DNA of 64,000 nucleotides from Luteimonas fraxinea (GTDB taxonomy: Bacteria > Pseudomonadota > Gammaproteobacteria > Xanthomonadales > Xanthomonadaceae): contig NZ_CP089507.1 of assembly GCF_021233355.1 (NCBI RefSeq), forward strand, positions 1 through 64,000, in the 5' to 3' direction. Shown here piece by piece: positions 1-10,165 of this stretch. A program made the position numbers and the translations under genes. The stretch's first letter is position 1. Every line of letters starts with the position of its first letter. The notes beneath the pieces were generated by a model. The model saw only the letters and a list, made by a program, of their open reading frames with translations. It did not search any database and was not told the origin of the DNA.

Positions 1-949
1 GGCAGCGTCGAAGCCATTGAGGCGAGCAATGCTTTCGACGTGGCGCTTGCGGCCACGACCGGCGATGTGGATGACGACGTTGACCGCTTCGGCGATCAGC
101 GCCCGCGGCGGATTCACCGCAACTTCGAGAATCAACTGTTCGAGGCGCAGCAGCGCGCCCAGCGCGGAACCGGCGTGGATCGTGGCGATGCCGCGGGGTG
201 TCCCGTGCCCCACACTTTGATGAGGTCGAGGGCTTCGCCGCCGCGCACTTCGCCGACGATCACCCGGTCTGGGCGCAGGCGCATCGTGGCGCGCACCAGC
301 TCCTGCATCGACACCACGCCCGCACGGGTGCGCAGCGGTACATGGTCACGGGCCGCGCATTGCAGTTCGATGGTGTCTTCGAGTACCAGCACGCGATCGC
401 CGGTGCGGCGATCTCGGCCAGCAGCGCATTCGCCAAGGTGGTCTTGCCGGTGCTGGTGCCGCCTGCGATCAGGACGTTCTGCCGCTCGCGCACAGCGCGG
501 CGCAGGAAGTCCGCTTGGCCGGCGGTCAGGATGCCGTCGGCCACGTAGCGATCCAGGCCGATGATGTTCACGGCACGCTTGCGCAGCGAAGGCCGGCCCC
601 GGTGCGGCAGGTGGCAGGATGCCCTCGAAGCGTTCGCCCGTCTCGGGCAGCTCGGCGGTCAGCAGCGGCTGGCCACGATGCACTTCCGCGCCGACGTGGG
701 CAGCGACCAGGCGGATGATGCGTTCGCCATCGGCCTCGGACAGCTCCACGCCCAACGGCGCACGGCCCGACGACAGCCGATCGATCCATAGTGTGCGGTC
801 GGGGTTGAGCATGACTTCCACCACGTCCGGGTCTTCGAGTGCTGCGGCGATCAGCGGCCCCATTGCCGTGCGCAACATCTGGATGCGGCGATCCAGCGAG
901 GTCGCGGCGACGAACGAGGCTCGGGCGGGATCTGCGGAACGGCGCTCAT
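1..949 (-). pseudogene. trbB: trbB, conjugal transfer ATPase (partial, frameshifted)
   Basis: TrbB is the VirB11-like hexameric ATPase that powers the type IV mating pore at the inner membrane. The pieces read in order on the minus strand: LDRRIQML and EVMLNPDRTLW near the N-terminus, Walker A GGTSTGKTT, VLVLEDTIELQ, DRVIVGEVRGGEALDL, then GIATIHAGSALGALLRLEQL. They lie in alternating frames. By the family pattern I infer four deletions, near 925 (one T), 590 (two bases), 395 (one base) and 195 (one G). No in-frame stop interrupts the pieces. ATG at 949 overlaps the stop of the upstream RHH gene (ATGA), so coupled translation was intended. The 3' end runs off the left edge. Either the gene is dead or the consensus has indel errors. 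Confidence 0.85.
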
Positions 950-1410
950 GAGGCACGCTCCTGGGCTTCGGCCAGCGCCGCCGCGTCATCCATCCGCATC
1001 GGGTCGGGATGCAGTTCTTCCACCACGTCCCGCACCAGGCTGCGGCCGCGCAGCAGGTGGCGGCCGAGTTGTTCGACGAATTGCTCGAAGCGGGCCTTGC
1101 CCTGGGCGCGGGCGGCGTCCTGATGTGCCTCGGGCACGGGTGTACTGACGGTCAGGAAGTAGCGGACGAACAGCGCCAGCGTTTCGATCTGGATGTTCTG
1201 GTCACGCTCCATGCGCTCGGTCTGGCGCGACAGCCGATCCAGCCGCTTGGCGATGGCTGCCTCGCGCTGGTCGCCCGCGTCCGGCGACAACCAGGACGCC
1301 AGCGCCGCCGCGACGATGCTGGATTTCGAGACACCTTTCTTGGCGGCCAATTCGTCCAGGCGCTTGGCGTGCTCGGGCTGGATGAACAGGTTGAGTCGGT
1401 ATTGGCTCAT
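946..1410 (-). CDS. CopG/RHH-type protein of the conjugation operon
   Basis: This intact 154-residue protein lies between traG and trbB, where Tn4371/RP4-like elements carry a small CopG-family gene. The N-terminus (MSQYRLNLFIQPEHAKRLDE, then KKGVSKSSIVAAAL) looks like a ribbon-helix-helix fold: one strand followed by two helices. A charged helical middle follows (residues about 55-85, KRLDRLSRQTERME), probably for oligomerisation. I chose ATG 1410 because the RHH strand begins there; an upstream ATG in the same frame would add 39 unrelated residues overlapping traG. Its stop overlaps the trbB start by four bases. A role in regulating transfer genes is inferred from fold and position. Confidence 0.75.
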   Translation of the reverse strand: MSQYRLNLFIQPEHAKRLDELAAKKGVSKSSIVAAALASWLSPDAGDQREAAIAKRLDRLSRQTERMERDQNIQIETLALFVRYFLTVSTPVPEAHQDAARAQGKARFEQFVEQLGRHLLRGRSLVRDVVEELHPDPMRMDDAAALAEAQERAS

Positions 1411-1432
1411 AGGTCGATTCCGTCGTTGGGGT

Positions 1433-3399
1433 TCAGCGATGCCAGCCGGGCGTGCGCTGCATCGCGGGGTCGAGCTGGCCGGGAAGCGGCAGCGGCAGAT
1501 CGTCGTCATCGAGCAGCGCCAGGTCATTGCCTGCGGACAGCGGTTCGGGGCTGTATTCGGTGACTTCGGTCAGCTCCGGCTGGCGGCGCGGGCCGCCGTC
1601 ATCGGGGCCGCCCAGGGCATCAGCGGATACCGTCGCGGGTGCGGCGGGTACGGCCGGGATCGCCAAGCCGCTCCAGTCGTCGGCGCGGGCTGGTGGTGCG
1701 TCGGCATAGCGTGCTGCCGCCAGCATGGGCGGCGGCAGCACGCGCCGCTTGAAATTGGCGTCCGCGTAGTAGCGCAGCTTCTTCGCCTTGATCGGCGCGA
1801 CGCTGGACACCATCACCACGGATTCATCGGGCGGAAGCTGCATCACTTCGCCCGGCGTCAGCAGCGGCCGCGCCGTTTCCTGCCGCGACACCATCAGGTG
1901 CCCGAGCCACGGCGCGAGCCGGTGGCCGGCGTAGTTACGCTGCGCGCGCAGTTCGGTGGCCGTGCCGAGCGTTTCGGAAATGCGCTTGGCCGTGCGTTCG
2001 TCGTTCGTCGCAAACGTCACGCGCACATGGCAGTTGTCCAAAATCGAATGGTTCTGGCCGTAGGCTTTGTCGATCTGGTTGAGCGACTGCGCGATGAGGA
2101 AACTGCGGATGCCGTAGCCGGCCATGAAGGCAAGCGCCGTCTCGAAGAAGTCGAGCCGGCCCAGCGCCGGAAACTCATCGAGCATCAGCAACAGCTTGTG
2201 GCGGCGTTCGATGCCGTCGCTGCCATCAAGCGATTCGGTGAGCCGCCGGCCGATCTGGTTGAGAATCAGCCGGATCAGCGGCTTGGTGCGGCTGATGTCC
2301 GAAGGCGGCACCACCAGGTACAGCGATACGGGATGCTCGGCAGAAATCAGGTCGGCGATGCGCCAGTCGCATCGTGACGTGACTTGGGCCACGGTCGGAT
2401 CACGGTACAAGCCGAGGAACGACATGGCCGTGCTCAAGACGCCCGACCGCTCGTTGTCCGACTTGTTGAGAACTTCGGGCGGCGGATGCGACAACCGGAT
2501 GCGGTGCATCGCCCAGGTGCCTCGTCGTCATCATCCGATGCAAGGTCAGCTCGAACGGGCAAGCCGGGTCGCTGAGGAAGTTGGCGACGCCGCGCAGCGT
2601 CTTGTCCTCGCCCGCGTAGAGCACATGCAGGATCGCGCCGACCAGTAGCGCGTGACTGGTCTTCTCCCAGTGATTGCGCTTCTCCAGCGCGCCTTCGGGA
2701 TCGACCAGGATGTCGGCGATGTTCTGCACGTCGCGCACTTCATGCGCGCCGCGTCGCACCTCCAGCAGCGGGTTGTAGGCCGCCGAACTGGCATCGGTCG
2801 GGTTGAACAGCAGGCAATGCGAGAAACGTGAACGCCAGCCGGCGGTGATCTGCCAGTTCTCGCCCTTGATGTCGTGAATGACGGCGGATGCGGGCCAGGA
2901 CAGCAACGTCGGCACCACCAGGCCCACGCCCTTGCCCGAGCGCGTCGGCGCGAAGGTCAGGACGTGTTCCGGGCCTTCATGGCGCAGATAGTCGTTGCGG
3001 TACTTGCCGAGGAAAATGCCGGCAGGCTGGTCGAGGCCGGCCTTGCGGATGTCGGCGGCATCGGCCCAGCGCGCCGAGCCGTAGGTCGTGACCAGCTTGG
3101 CCTGTCGCGAGCGCCACACCGACATGGCGATGGCGACCACCACGGCCAGCAGGCCGCTGCCGCCCGCAATCGCGCCGCCGGTGTCGAAGACCTGCGGCGC
3201 ATAGGCGTCGAAGAAGAACCACCACTCGAACAGCCGCCAAGGGTAATAGACCGGCGTGCCGAAGAAGTCGAACCAGGGCGAGCCAAGGCGTAGCTGATAG
3301 CCCAGGGCGGCGGCTGTCCATTGCGTGGCACCCACACACCGGCGATCACGATGCGAAGACGGCGACGATCTGCCCGAACAGCACGCCCTGACCTTGCAT
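1433..3399 (-). pseudogene. traG: traG, type IV coupling protein (frameshifted)
   Basis: TraG/VirD4 proteins are inner-membrane ATPases that pass the relaxase-DNA complex to the mating pore. The segments are clear: a membrane-anchored N-terminus with LFEWWFFF and a hydrophobic segment GLLAVVVAIAM, Walker A FAPTRSGKGVGLVVPT, the motif INDIKGE-like HDIKGEN, Walker B LLLMLDEFPALG, and the C-terminal LTPGEVMQLP region. The open frame breaks three times. A two-base loss near 2487 (CGCG to CG) separates the two large pieces, and single G losses near 3348 and 3330 separate the start MQGQGVLFGQIVAVF from the rest. The start at 3399 is chosen from that conserved N-terminus. About 655 residues would be made if repaired, the normal family size. 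As written, no functional coupling protein is encoded. Confidence 0.87.
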
Positions 3400-3635
3400 A
3401 GACTGGCCTCCGATTTCTCCTGCGCTGATTCCTCGCTCACACGCGGCACAAGGACGTGCCGCATAGCGCGAGGATCAGTGCCGGGTCGGTGCCGGTCAAA
3501 GACCGTTATCGGAAGAAAGGTCGAGTAATTGGAAAGAATTGGACCTGCATCGCGCCAAAGAGAAACGCCGCAAGCGAGGGCACATTGCGGCGTGTCGGGC
3601 AGAAGAATGGAAGTTTCGCGGCGGATCGAACGCGA

Positions 3636-3898
3636 TCAGAACTTGGGCGGCTCCTTCGGCGGTGTGTAGGGCGTATCGCCGTCACCATAAAACCGCTTGC
3701 GCGTGGCTTCGGCCACCCGGTTGCACAGCATGTCGCCCAGCGTGGCACGATCAGTCTTGCATTGCTGGCGCAGCTCTTTCAGGCGCGCGGATCGGACGCC
3801 AGTTCTTCAACGGTCGGCACGTTCTTGTTCTCTGGCGTTTCGGTCGGGCCGCAGCCAGTCAGTATCGCAGCCAACAAGAATGGGATGGGCTTCTTCAT
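3636..3898 (-). pseudogene. EexN/TrbK-like exclusion lipoprotein (frameshifted)
   Basis: The start MKKPIPFLLAAILTGCGPTE is a short lipoprotein signal with lipobox LTGC, followed by a small acidic and basic mature domain. After about 39 residues the frame hits a stop (DPRA then TGA). Restoring one base near 3791 continues it as LKELRQQCKTDRATLGDML to the C-terminus KEPPKF, giving about 87 residues. Small lipoproteins of this kind next to trb/tra genes act in entry exclusion, blocking a second copy of the same element. Function is inferred from size, lipobox and neighbourhood. The start overlaps the stop of the LysR gene by four bases. Confidence 0.65.
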
Positions 3899-4838
3899 GG
3901 TTCGGAGTCCTCCAGGGAGTCGGGATCGTCGTCCGGTGTTGGCCCTGTGTCTTCCGGTGACTCGATGGCCTGTACGCGCCCGATGAAGCGGGCCAGCGTT
4001 TCCGAAGGTTCGCTATCCAGGCGCAGCAGGTAGGTCGTGAGCATCGGCGAACGGCCGACCAACGGCCGCGCGACGACGCCTGTTCTCGGCTGGCCGCAAT
4101 GTGCGCGGCGCCGGTCAGGCCCAGGGCGAAGCCGGCCGAAACCAGCGCCATCATCAGGTCGCAGGACGCCACCCGCTCGGCCACCAGCGGTTCCATGTCC
4201 ACGCGGCGCAGCACGCGCTCGACCTGCCGCGCATGGCCTTCGCACGCCTGCTGATCGCACAGCACCAGCGGGTAGCGCAGCAGTTCTTCGAGCGGGATGC
4301 GCTTGTGGGCCAGCAAGGGATGGCGCGCGGGCACGGCCACCGTCAGCGGATCGTTTCCAGACGGGCAAGGCGACGATGCCATCGCCGGCGTCATCGGCGC
4401 GGGCAAAGCCCACGTCGTATAGATCGTCGTGCAACCCCTTGATCTGCTGCGCCAGCGGCACTTCGGTCAGGCGGATTTCGACTTCCGGTTCCTCTTGTCG
4501 CATAGCGCCAGTAGCGCTGGCAGGCGCGACGGCGTGATGCCATCGGACAGTGCAATGCGCAACTGGCCGTGGAAGCCGTTGGCGGCTGCCTTCACGCTGT
4601 CGCGCGCCTGCTGCAAAGCGGCGAAGACGCGCGGCACATGATCCAGGAACAGCTTGCCCGCGCGTGTCAGCTGCGTCCTGCGTGTGGTGCGGGCGAACAG
4701 CACCACGCCCAGTTCTTCCTCCAGTTCCTTGATGGCCCGCGACAACGGCGACTGCTCGATGTGCAACCGCTCGGCGGCACGGGCAAAGTGCAGTTCTTCG
4801 GCCACCGCTAGAAAGCAACGAAGATGACGCAACTCCAT
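3895..4838 (-). pseudogene. LysR-family transcriptional regulator (frameshifted)
   Basis: The first 123 residues are a textbook LysR N-terminus: MELRHLRCFLAVAEELHFAR followed by a winged HTH (RAAERLHIEQSPLSRAIKELE). The effector-binding half is found in two other frames, with PEVEIRLTEVPLAQQI, then VAVPARHPLLAHKRIPLEEL, then the C-terminal GRSPMLTTYLLRL. I infer a C lost near 4497, an A gained near 4352 (AA to AAA) and a G lost near 4083. Repaired, the protein would be about 314 residues, normal for the family. It ends overlapping the exclusion lipoprotein gene. LysR genes at this place are common in such elements; its targets cannot be seen. Confidence 0.8.
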
Positions 4839-4904
4839 GTCTCACATTCCTCGCTCGCACTGTTTTTACCCCGTTGCTTCGGATGACTAAATTTCAGCAG
4901 TAAG

Positions 4905-6032
4905 TTATGGCGATTGATCTGATATCTTACTTGCCCGGTAAATTATTCCGAATGCCATTAGCACGCAGAGCAGAAATGCATATCGAAGTCCAAATGCATC
5001 GGATAGAAATCCGATCAATGGTGGCCCGATAAGCAGGCCAAGGAACCCAATTGTCAGAACAGAAGCTATGGCGGAGCTTGGTGCCATGGTTGAAGATTTC
5101 GCGGCAGCACTTGCTACCAACGGAATGACAGCTCCGATACCGAATCCAACAAGACAGAAACCGACAATCGACGACAGCAGGCTGGGATGCAGCACCGTCA
5201 TCGCCATGCCAATCAACGTAAGTATCCCGCTCCATTGCAAAGTTCTTCTTATGCCGAATCGGTCCACGAACCGGTTCAGTGCAAGCCTGCCAATGGTCAT
5301 TGCCCCCATGAACACAGTGAATCCAAGACCGACAAACTTTCGCTCGGGTGAAACGACATCTTGAAAGTAAACGACACTCCAGTCGTACATGATGCCTTCG
5401 CAGGCCATGGAGCAGAAGGTGATCAGGCCGTAGTTGATCAGAGATTTATCCGGTATTGCGAACGCCTTACCGGATTGTTCTAGGCTCGGCTTGTCGTGCA
5501 GGAACCGCCAGCACGCCAGTGCGGATATCAATGCAATGAACGATATCACTCCGAAATGCAGAGGCAAGGCAATATCTTGGCCAATCATTAACGTACCAAT
5601 TCCTGCGCCGACGAATCCGGCCAGTCCCCATATTCCGTGGAAAAATGGTAGTTTCGTTTTCCCGCTGATGACCTCCGATAGACTCGCCTGTGTATTGTTC
5701 GATACGTTGACTGCGCTATAGGAAAACCCAAAGACGAACAACAGAATCGCCAGTTGGTAGGCATCCATGGCAAAGGGAATGAGGGCCAACAGAACGGCAT
5801 TGGCAATAATGGCCGCCACTCCGATAACCCTGCTTCCTAGCTTTGCAATAGCCCACCCCGCTGCCGGCAATGAAAGCACCAGGCCGGCTGACATGGCGAA
5901 CAGTGTGCTTCCGAGTACGCCATCGGACAGCGAAAGCTCGTCCTTTATCGTTGCGACTCGTGAACTCCAGCTTCCGAAGCACAATCCCAGCATGAAGAAC
6001 ATGCCGCATATTGCGATATTGTTTCCCTTCAT
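4905..6032 (-). CDS. MFS transporter, YbjJ-like
   Basis: This intact 375-residue protein is strongly hydrophobic along its length, with about 12 predicted membrane spans in two halves. It starts MKGNNIAICGMFFMLGLCFG and carries the MFS loop pattern SRVATIKDELSLSDG near residue 25 and NRFVDRFGIRRTLQW near residue 250. These resemble the YbjJ/FucP-like group of drug or metabolite transporters. The substrate is unknown. It is co-directional with, but 113 bases downstream of, the dehydrogenase gene. The gene is visibly more AT-rich than the flanking conjugation genes, which suggests separate acquisition as cargo. No frameshifts, unlike the LysR and traG genes beside it. Confidence 0.75.
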   Translation of the reverse strand: MKGNNIAICGMFFMLGLCFGSWSSRVATIKDELSLSDGVLGSTLFAMSAGLVLSLPAAGWAIAKLGSRVIGVAAIIANAVLLALIPFAMDAYQLAILLFVFGFSYSAVNVSNNTQASLSEVISGKTKLPFFHGIWGLAGFVGAGIGTLMIGQDIALPLHFGVISFIALISALACWRFLHDKPSLEQSGKAFAIPDKSLINYGLITFCSMACEGIMYDWSVVYFQDVVSPERKFVGLGFTVFMGAMTIGRLALNRFVDRFGIRRTLQWSGILTLIGMAMTVLHPSLLSSIVGFCLVGFGIGAVIPLVASAAAKSSTMAPSSAIASVLTIGFLGLLIGPPLIGFLSDAFGLRYAFLLCVLMAFGIIYRASKISDQSP

Positions 6033-6145
6033 TGTGGACGACCTTGAACCGATCTCGGCATCTAGTGAATGAGCACATTCCGTTCGGCAAGCAAGTAGAT
6101 TGCCCCATTGGGATTCGAACGGATTCGTATATTTTCAGATCCGAA

Positions 6146-7117
6146 CTAAGCCGAACTTTGCGCCGATAAAGCATCAATGCCGGTAAGTTCTGCCGAAAGC
6201 GCCCAAAGACGCTGTGCTTGTTCAGGGTCGATCGCGTACTCGCGCACGCCGACGAATGAATCGTCGTCACCGGAAGCAAGACTGGCAATGTCACAGTCTT
6301 CGCAGTAAAGGCCGCCCATGCCTTCCAGTTGGGGAGATGTTGCGGCCCAAACCTGGGTCGCGGCGCCTTGCTGCGTTGTCTTGAACGTTGGGTCTGCGGG
6401 ATTGCCACTGGTGTCGAGCCAGCCGGCAGCAATCATTTCTTCCTGCGACAGATGGCGTTGCAGTGGCGTAAAAATCTTCCCAGGATGAAGGGAGAAAGCC
6501 CTCACGCCTTCATTCTGACCGAGACGATCCAAATGGACAGCAAACAATGCATTGGCCGTCTTCGACTGCCCATAGGCCAGCCACTTGTCGTAACTGTGCT
6601 TGAATTGCACGTCATCCCAGCGGATGCCGGATTGGTGGTGCCCGGCTGACGACACGGCCACCACCCTGGCGCCACCCTTGAGTGCCGGCCAGAGCAGATT
6701 TACCAGAACATAATGCCCAAGGTGATTGGTGGCAAACTGCGCTTCCCAACCTTGTCCCACACGGGTTTCAGGGCAAGCCATGATGCCCGCGTTGCCAATT
6801 AAGATGTCGATATGCCGGCCGGTTGCCAGGAAGCGTCTCGCGAAGTCATGCACGCTGGCAAGGCTGGAAAGATCCAGCCCCTCGACTTCGGCGCCGGAGA
6901 TTTCGCTGGTCTTTGCACGAGCAACTTCTACATCACGCGCAGCGACAATGACCCGCGCACCGGCATTCGCCAATGCTCGTGTTGTCTCTAGGCCTAGGCC
7001 GGAATGACCTGCAGTGACAACGACAGTGGTGTTGGATAGGTCGCGCCCTACAAGCGTCTCTGCTGCGGTGGTTGTCGCTCCGAAACCGGAGTGGATAGGA
7101 GACTGTTTGCTGGTCAT
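6146..7117 (-). CDS. Short-chain dehydrogenase/reductase
   Basis: This 323-residue protein is a classical-type SDR. It has a dinucleotide-binding motif in the form TAGHSGLG (residues about 35-42), NAG (GNAGIMA, about 109-115), a catalytic serine region VSSAGHH, and the YxxxK pair in YGQSK (about 182-186). It resembles retinol-dehydrogenase or WW-domain-oxidoreductase-like bacterial SDRs that act on small alcohols or ketones with NAD(P). The first glycine of the usual TGxxxGxG pattern is replaced by alanine. It is transcribed divergently from an AraC-family gene 123 bases away, a frequent pairing in which the regulator controls the dehydrogenase. The substrate is not evident. Confidence 0.8.
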   Translation of the reverse strand: MTSKQSPIHSGFGATTTAAETLVGRDLSNTTVVVTAGHSGLGLETTRALANAGARVIVAARDVEVARAKTSEISGAEVEGLDLSSLASVHDFARRFLATGRHIDILIGNAGIMACPETRVGQGWEAQFATNHLGHYVLVNLLWPALKGGARVVAVSSAGHHQSGIRWDDVQFKHSYDKWLAYGQSKTANALFAVHLDRLGQNEGVRAFSLHPGKIFTPLQRHLSQEEMIAAGWLDTSGNPADPTFKTTQQGAATQVWAATSPQLEGMGGLYCEDCDIASLASGDDDSFVGVREYAIDPEQAQRLWALSAELTGIDALSAQSSA

Positions 7118-7240
7118 GGAGTGTCCTTGTGAACCTGACGTGGAATCGGGGTAAGCCCATACCCAGCATTGTCCAGGCTAGACTTAGGACTGTGAATGCA
7201 GCAAACTCCAATTCTCTGTCGAGATCGTCCGATGCGCTAC
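7118..7240. promoter_or_regulatory. Divergent promoter region between SDR and araC-like genes
   Basis: The 123 bases between two divergent starts must hold both promoters. A short inverted repeat GTCC-N12-GGAC lies about 60-80 bases upstream of the AraC-type start. I see no strong consensus -35/-10 pair. Confidence 0.35.
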
Positions 7241-8159
7241 ATGGATCCACTATCTGAAGTTCTCTCCCTTTTGAACACTCAAAGCTCCGTCTTCGCAGGT
7301 TGAAGGCGGGTGGAGACTGGGCCATCGACTTTCCGCCGCCCGATGGCATCAAGTTCAATGCGATCGTTGAAGGACGTGTTGGCTGACGGTGGAGGGCGTG
7401 GAACAACCTATCCAACTGACGGCTGGAGATTGTTTTCTGCTGTCGCGCAAACGTGCGTTCTCACTTCGCAGCGATCTGGCGTTGCCCGCTATCCATTCGG
7501 ATGAGATTTACTGCCATGCGATCAACGGTGTCGCCCGTTGTGGAACCGCCGATGCGTTTTTCCTGATCGGGGGACGCTTTGCCTTCGGTGAGGAAGCTGG
7601 CCTTCTATTCGAGGGACTACCTCCTGTCGCAGTCATCAAAAGAGGTTCAGATCAAGCCTCCGTGCTGAATTGGGCCTTACAGCACCTTGCCCATGAACTT
7701 GCTAATCCATCTCCAGGCAATGCGATTGTGGTTCAACATCTAGGCCATATCATGTTGGTGCAGGTTCTTCGGATTTATCTGACCCAGGAAGGAAACAGTA
7801 CGCCAAGCTGGTTGCTGGCTATATCCGACCCACGCATCGGGGCAGTTATCCAGGCCATCCATACCGATCCAGCCCGCTCTTGGACGGTCGAAGAGCTCGC
7901 CAAAGTAGCGGGTGTTTCTCGCTCGACTCTTGCCTTGCGGTTCAAGCAGAAGGCCGGCATTGCTCCTTTGGAGTACGTCTCACGCTGGCGTATGCAGCTA
8001 GCCACACGATCCCTGAAAGCCAACCACACCACCATTTCCTCGATAGCGCAGAAGTTGGGGTATGACTCCGACAGTGCGTTTAGCCATGCTTTCAAGCGCA
8101 TCATGAAATGCTCACCCCGTGAATATAGGGAGAAATTGGCGCCCGTTCCGCAACAATAA
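7241..8159 (+). pseudogene. AraC-family regulator with cupin_6 domain (frameshifted)
   Basis: The C-terminal 100 residues are a clear AraC double HTH: WTVEELAKVAGVSRSTLALR, then FKQKAG, ISSIAQKLGYDSDSAFSHAF and the signature FKRIMKCSPREYR. The N-terminal half (EGVEQPIQLTAGDCFLLSRK) is the AraC-binding/cupin_6 sensor domain. An intact frame runs only from about 7389. The natural start MDPLSEVLSLL at 7241 is separated from it by two inferred single-T losses, near 7302 (GGTTTG to GGTTG) and 7381 (CGTTGT to CGTGT). Translation from an internal start could still give the DNA-binding domain. It probably controlled the divergent dehydrogenase and perhaps the MFS gene. Confidence 0.75.
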
Positions 8160-8173
8160 GGGGAGATTCACAC

Positions 8174-10165
8174 TTAAAGTTGCGGGCCACGCTGTCGTCC
8201 AATCTCCCATGACACCCCGCCACCCCACACCGTCGCAGCGATCTGCTGCCCCAGCCGCTGTTCAATCACTGGCCGCCACGGCACCAAGCTGAATCCCATG
8301 CCGTCATCGAGCATCGCGTAGCGCCCGCTGGCGAGCATGACCGAGCGCCGGTAGATGCCGGCGGCGCGCTGCCCGTCGGCTACCGGGCGATGTTCCAGGC
8401 CGGTTTCGGCGGCGATGTCCTTGGCGGCCTGCGCCAGTTCCCGGTTGCGCAGCGTGTCCAGCAGGTTGCGCGCCAGGATGACCCGCTGCCCGCGCCGCTG
8501 CGCCAGCCCCTGTTCTTCGAGGAAGTCGGCGCGCTGCTGCATGGCCTGCTTGGCGTCGCCTCCAAAGCCCAGGTCCCCCAGCCCTCGACCACCGCCGATC
8601 AACTGCTGATCCAGCCAGGTCGCGCCGATGACGCGGGCCTGCCGCTCGATGGGCAGGTGCGATTTCAGTTCCACGGCGACACCGCCCAGGCGCTGCGCGT
8701 CGTACTGGCGGCCCTGCTCGGGCAGATCGTCCGGCACCTTCCACAGCCCTTCGGCCACGCGCTCGACGATGCCGGCCCGGCGCAGGGCTTCCAGCCGGCG
8801 GACGTGGGCCGGGACGACTTCTTGCGGGTCGCGGCCGGGCTTGGCTCGGCCTTGCTCGATCGCCAGGTGGTGATCGGTGCGGTACAGGCCATCGCTCGCC
8901 AGCGTGGCGATGTTCTTGTCGGCCGCCCGCACCTCGGCGGAACCGCGCACCTCCACCACCGCGCCGGTGGGATAGCTCGCCAGTTCGTCGCGGGCGTTCA
9001 AGGCAACGTAGTGAGCCTTGCCGTCAATGCCGTCGATGACCAGATAGCCCCGGTCGTGCAGCTCGTCGGCCAGCCCCTTCGCAGCCACGCGACCGATAAT
9101 GGTTCGCCCGTCGTCGCCCGGCTCGAACACCGCCAACTCGCGCGGCTGGCCACTCATGGCCCGCTGCATCGTGCGAATGATGTCGCCACGCTCGCCCAGG
9201 GCGCGCAAGGTCTTCTCGGTATCGGCGTGAACCGCCCAGGTGCCGGGCTGCGTCTCGTCGGCCAGGCCCAGGCGCTGCAAGCGTTGCAGGCGGCCGATCA
9301 GCAGCAGGCGCTGGCGTTGCAGCCGGGGTTCGTTGAAGCGTTCGATCTGTACTCTGCCGTCTTCGCCGGCCTCGCGTTGCAGGGTGCGATCCAGGCTCGT
9401 CCACCGCTCTTGCTCCACCTCGCGCTGCAAGGTCTGCTGGATCTCCAGTTCGGTGCGCGGCCCCAGCCATTCCGTCGCCAGCTCGGCGGCGCGATGGCGG
9501 AAGCCGTGGGCGATGTAGTCGCCGGCGATGATGAGGTCTTTGCCGGTGTCGTCGCGCCCGCGCACGATCAGGTGGGTGTGCGGGTTGTCGGTGTTCCAGT
9601 GATCCACCGCCACCCAATCCAGCCGCGTCCCCAGGTCGGCTTCCATCCGGTTCACCAGATGCCGGGTGTAGGTGCGCAGGTCGTCCAGCTCGGCGCCGTC
9701 CTCCGGGGAGACGATGAAGCGGAAATGGTGCCGGTCGTCGGCGGCCTGCTCCTTGAAGACATCAAGGTCGGCTTCGTCGGTCTGCGGCCCGTAGGCCCGG
9801 CCCGGCTCGCCATCACGGCCGGTGCCGTCGCGCTCGATGTAGCGCAGGTGCTTGGCGAGCGATTGCGGGCTGGCGTTGCGCTGGTTGACCAGCAGCGTCT
9901 TGATGGTCACGCGCCGCGACATGGGGGTCAGCTTCGCGCCGGCGAAGCGTGCTGCCGTATGGCCGCGCCCCAGGCGCGAGCCGGGACGCTGGCCGGCGCG
10001 TGCGTCGCTGCCACCGGCTGCGGAGTGGCGCATCGAGGACTTGCCGCCGCTGGCCTTGCCCGCTTGCTTGAGCACCGTGGAAACGAAGCTCTGCCCCTGG
10101 CCCTTGCCCCGGTTCTTTGGGGCGCTGGGGCGCACGCGGAAATCGTCGTCGCGGCGGTCGGTCAT
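8174..10165 (-). CDS. MobP/VirD2-type conjugative relaxase (DUF3363)
   Basis: This intact 663-residue relaxase nicks oriT and pilots the transferred strand. The N-terminal 80 residues are basic and glycine-rich (KNRGKGQGQ, GSRLGRGHTAARF). The relaxase core follows: LAKHLRYIERDGTG near 115-130, FRFIVSPEDG near 165, and the metal-binding histidine motif DNPHTHLIVRG near 205. The remainder is the DUF3363 region. I chose ATG 10165 (MTDRRDDDFRV) because homologous proteins begin there; the frame is open about 375 bases further but low in similarity. It is downstream of traF. Unlike traG and trbB it has no frameshift, so the element might still be mobilised with help in trans. Confidence 0.88.
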   Translation of the reverse strand: MTDRRDDDFRVRPSAPKNRGKGQGQSFVSTVLKQAGKASGGKSSMRHSAAGGSDARAGQRPGSRLGRGHTAARFAGAKLTPMSRRVTIKTLLVNQRNASPQSLAKHLRYIERDGTGRDGEPGRAYGPQTDEADLDVFKEQAADDRHHFRFIVSPEDGAELDDLRTYTRHLVNRMEADLGTRLDWVAVDHWNTDNPHTHLIVRGRDDTGKDLIIAGDYIAHGFRHRAAELATEWLGPRTELEIQQTLQREVEQERWTSLDRTLQREAGEDGRVQIERFNEPRLQRQRLLLIGRLQRLQRLGLADETQPGTWAVHADTEKTLRALGERGDIIRTMQRAMSGQPRELAVFEPGDDGRTIIGRVAAKGLADELHDRGYLVIDGIDGKAHYVALNARDELASYPTGAVVEVRGSAEVRAADKNIATLASDGLYRTDHHLAIEQGRAKPGRDPQEVVPAHVRRLEALRRAGIVERVAEGLWKVPDDLPEQGRQYDAQRLGGVAVELKSHLPIERQARVIGATWLDQQLIGGGRGLGDLGFGGDAKQAMQQRADFLEEQGLAQRRGQRVILARNLLDTLRNRELAQAAKDIAAETGLEHRPVADGQRAAGIYRRSVMLASGRYAMLDDGMGFSLVPWRPVIEQRLGQQIAATVWGGGVSWEIGRQRGPQL

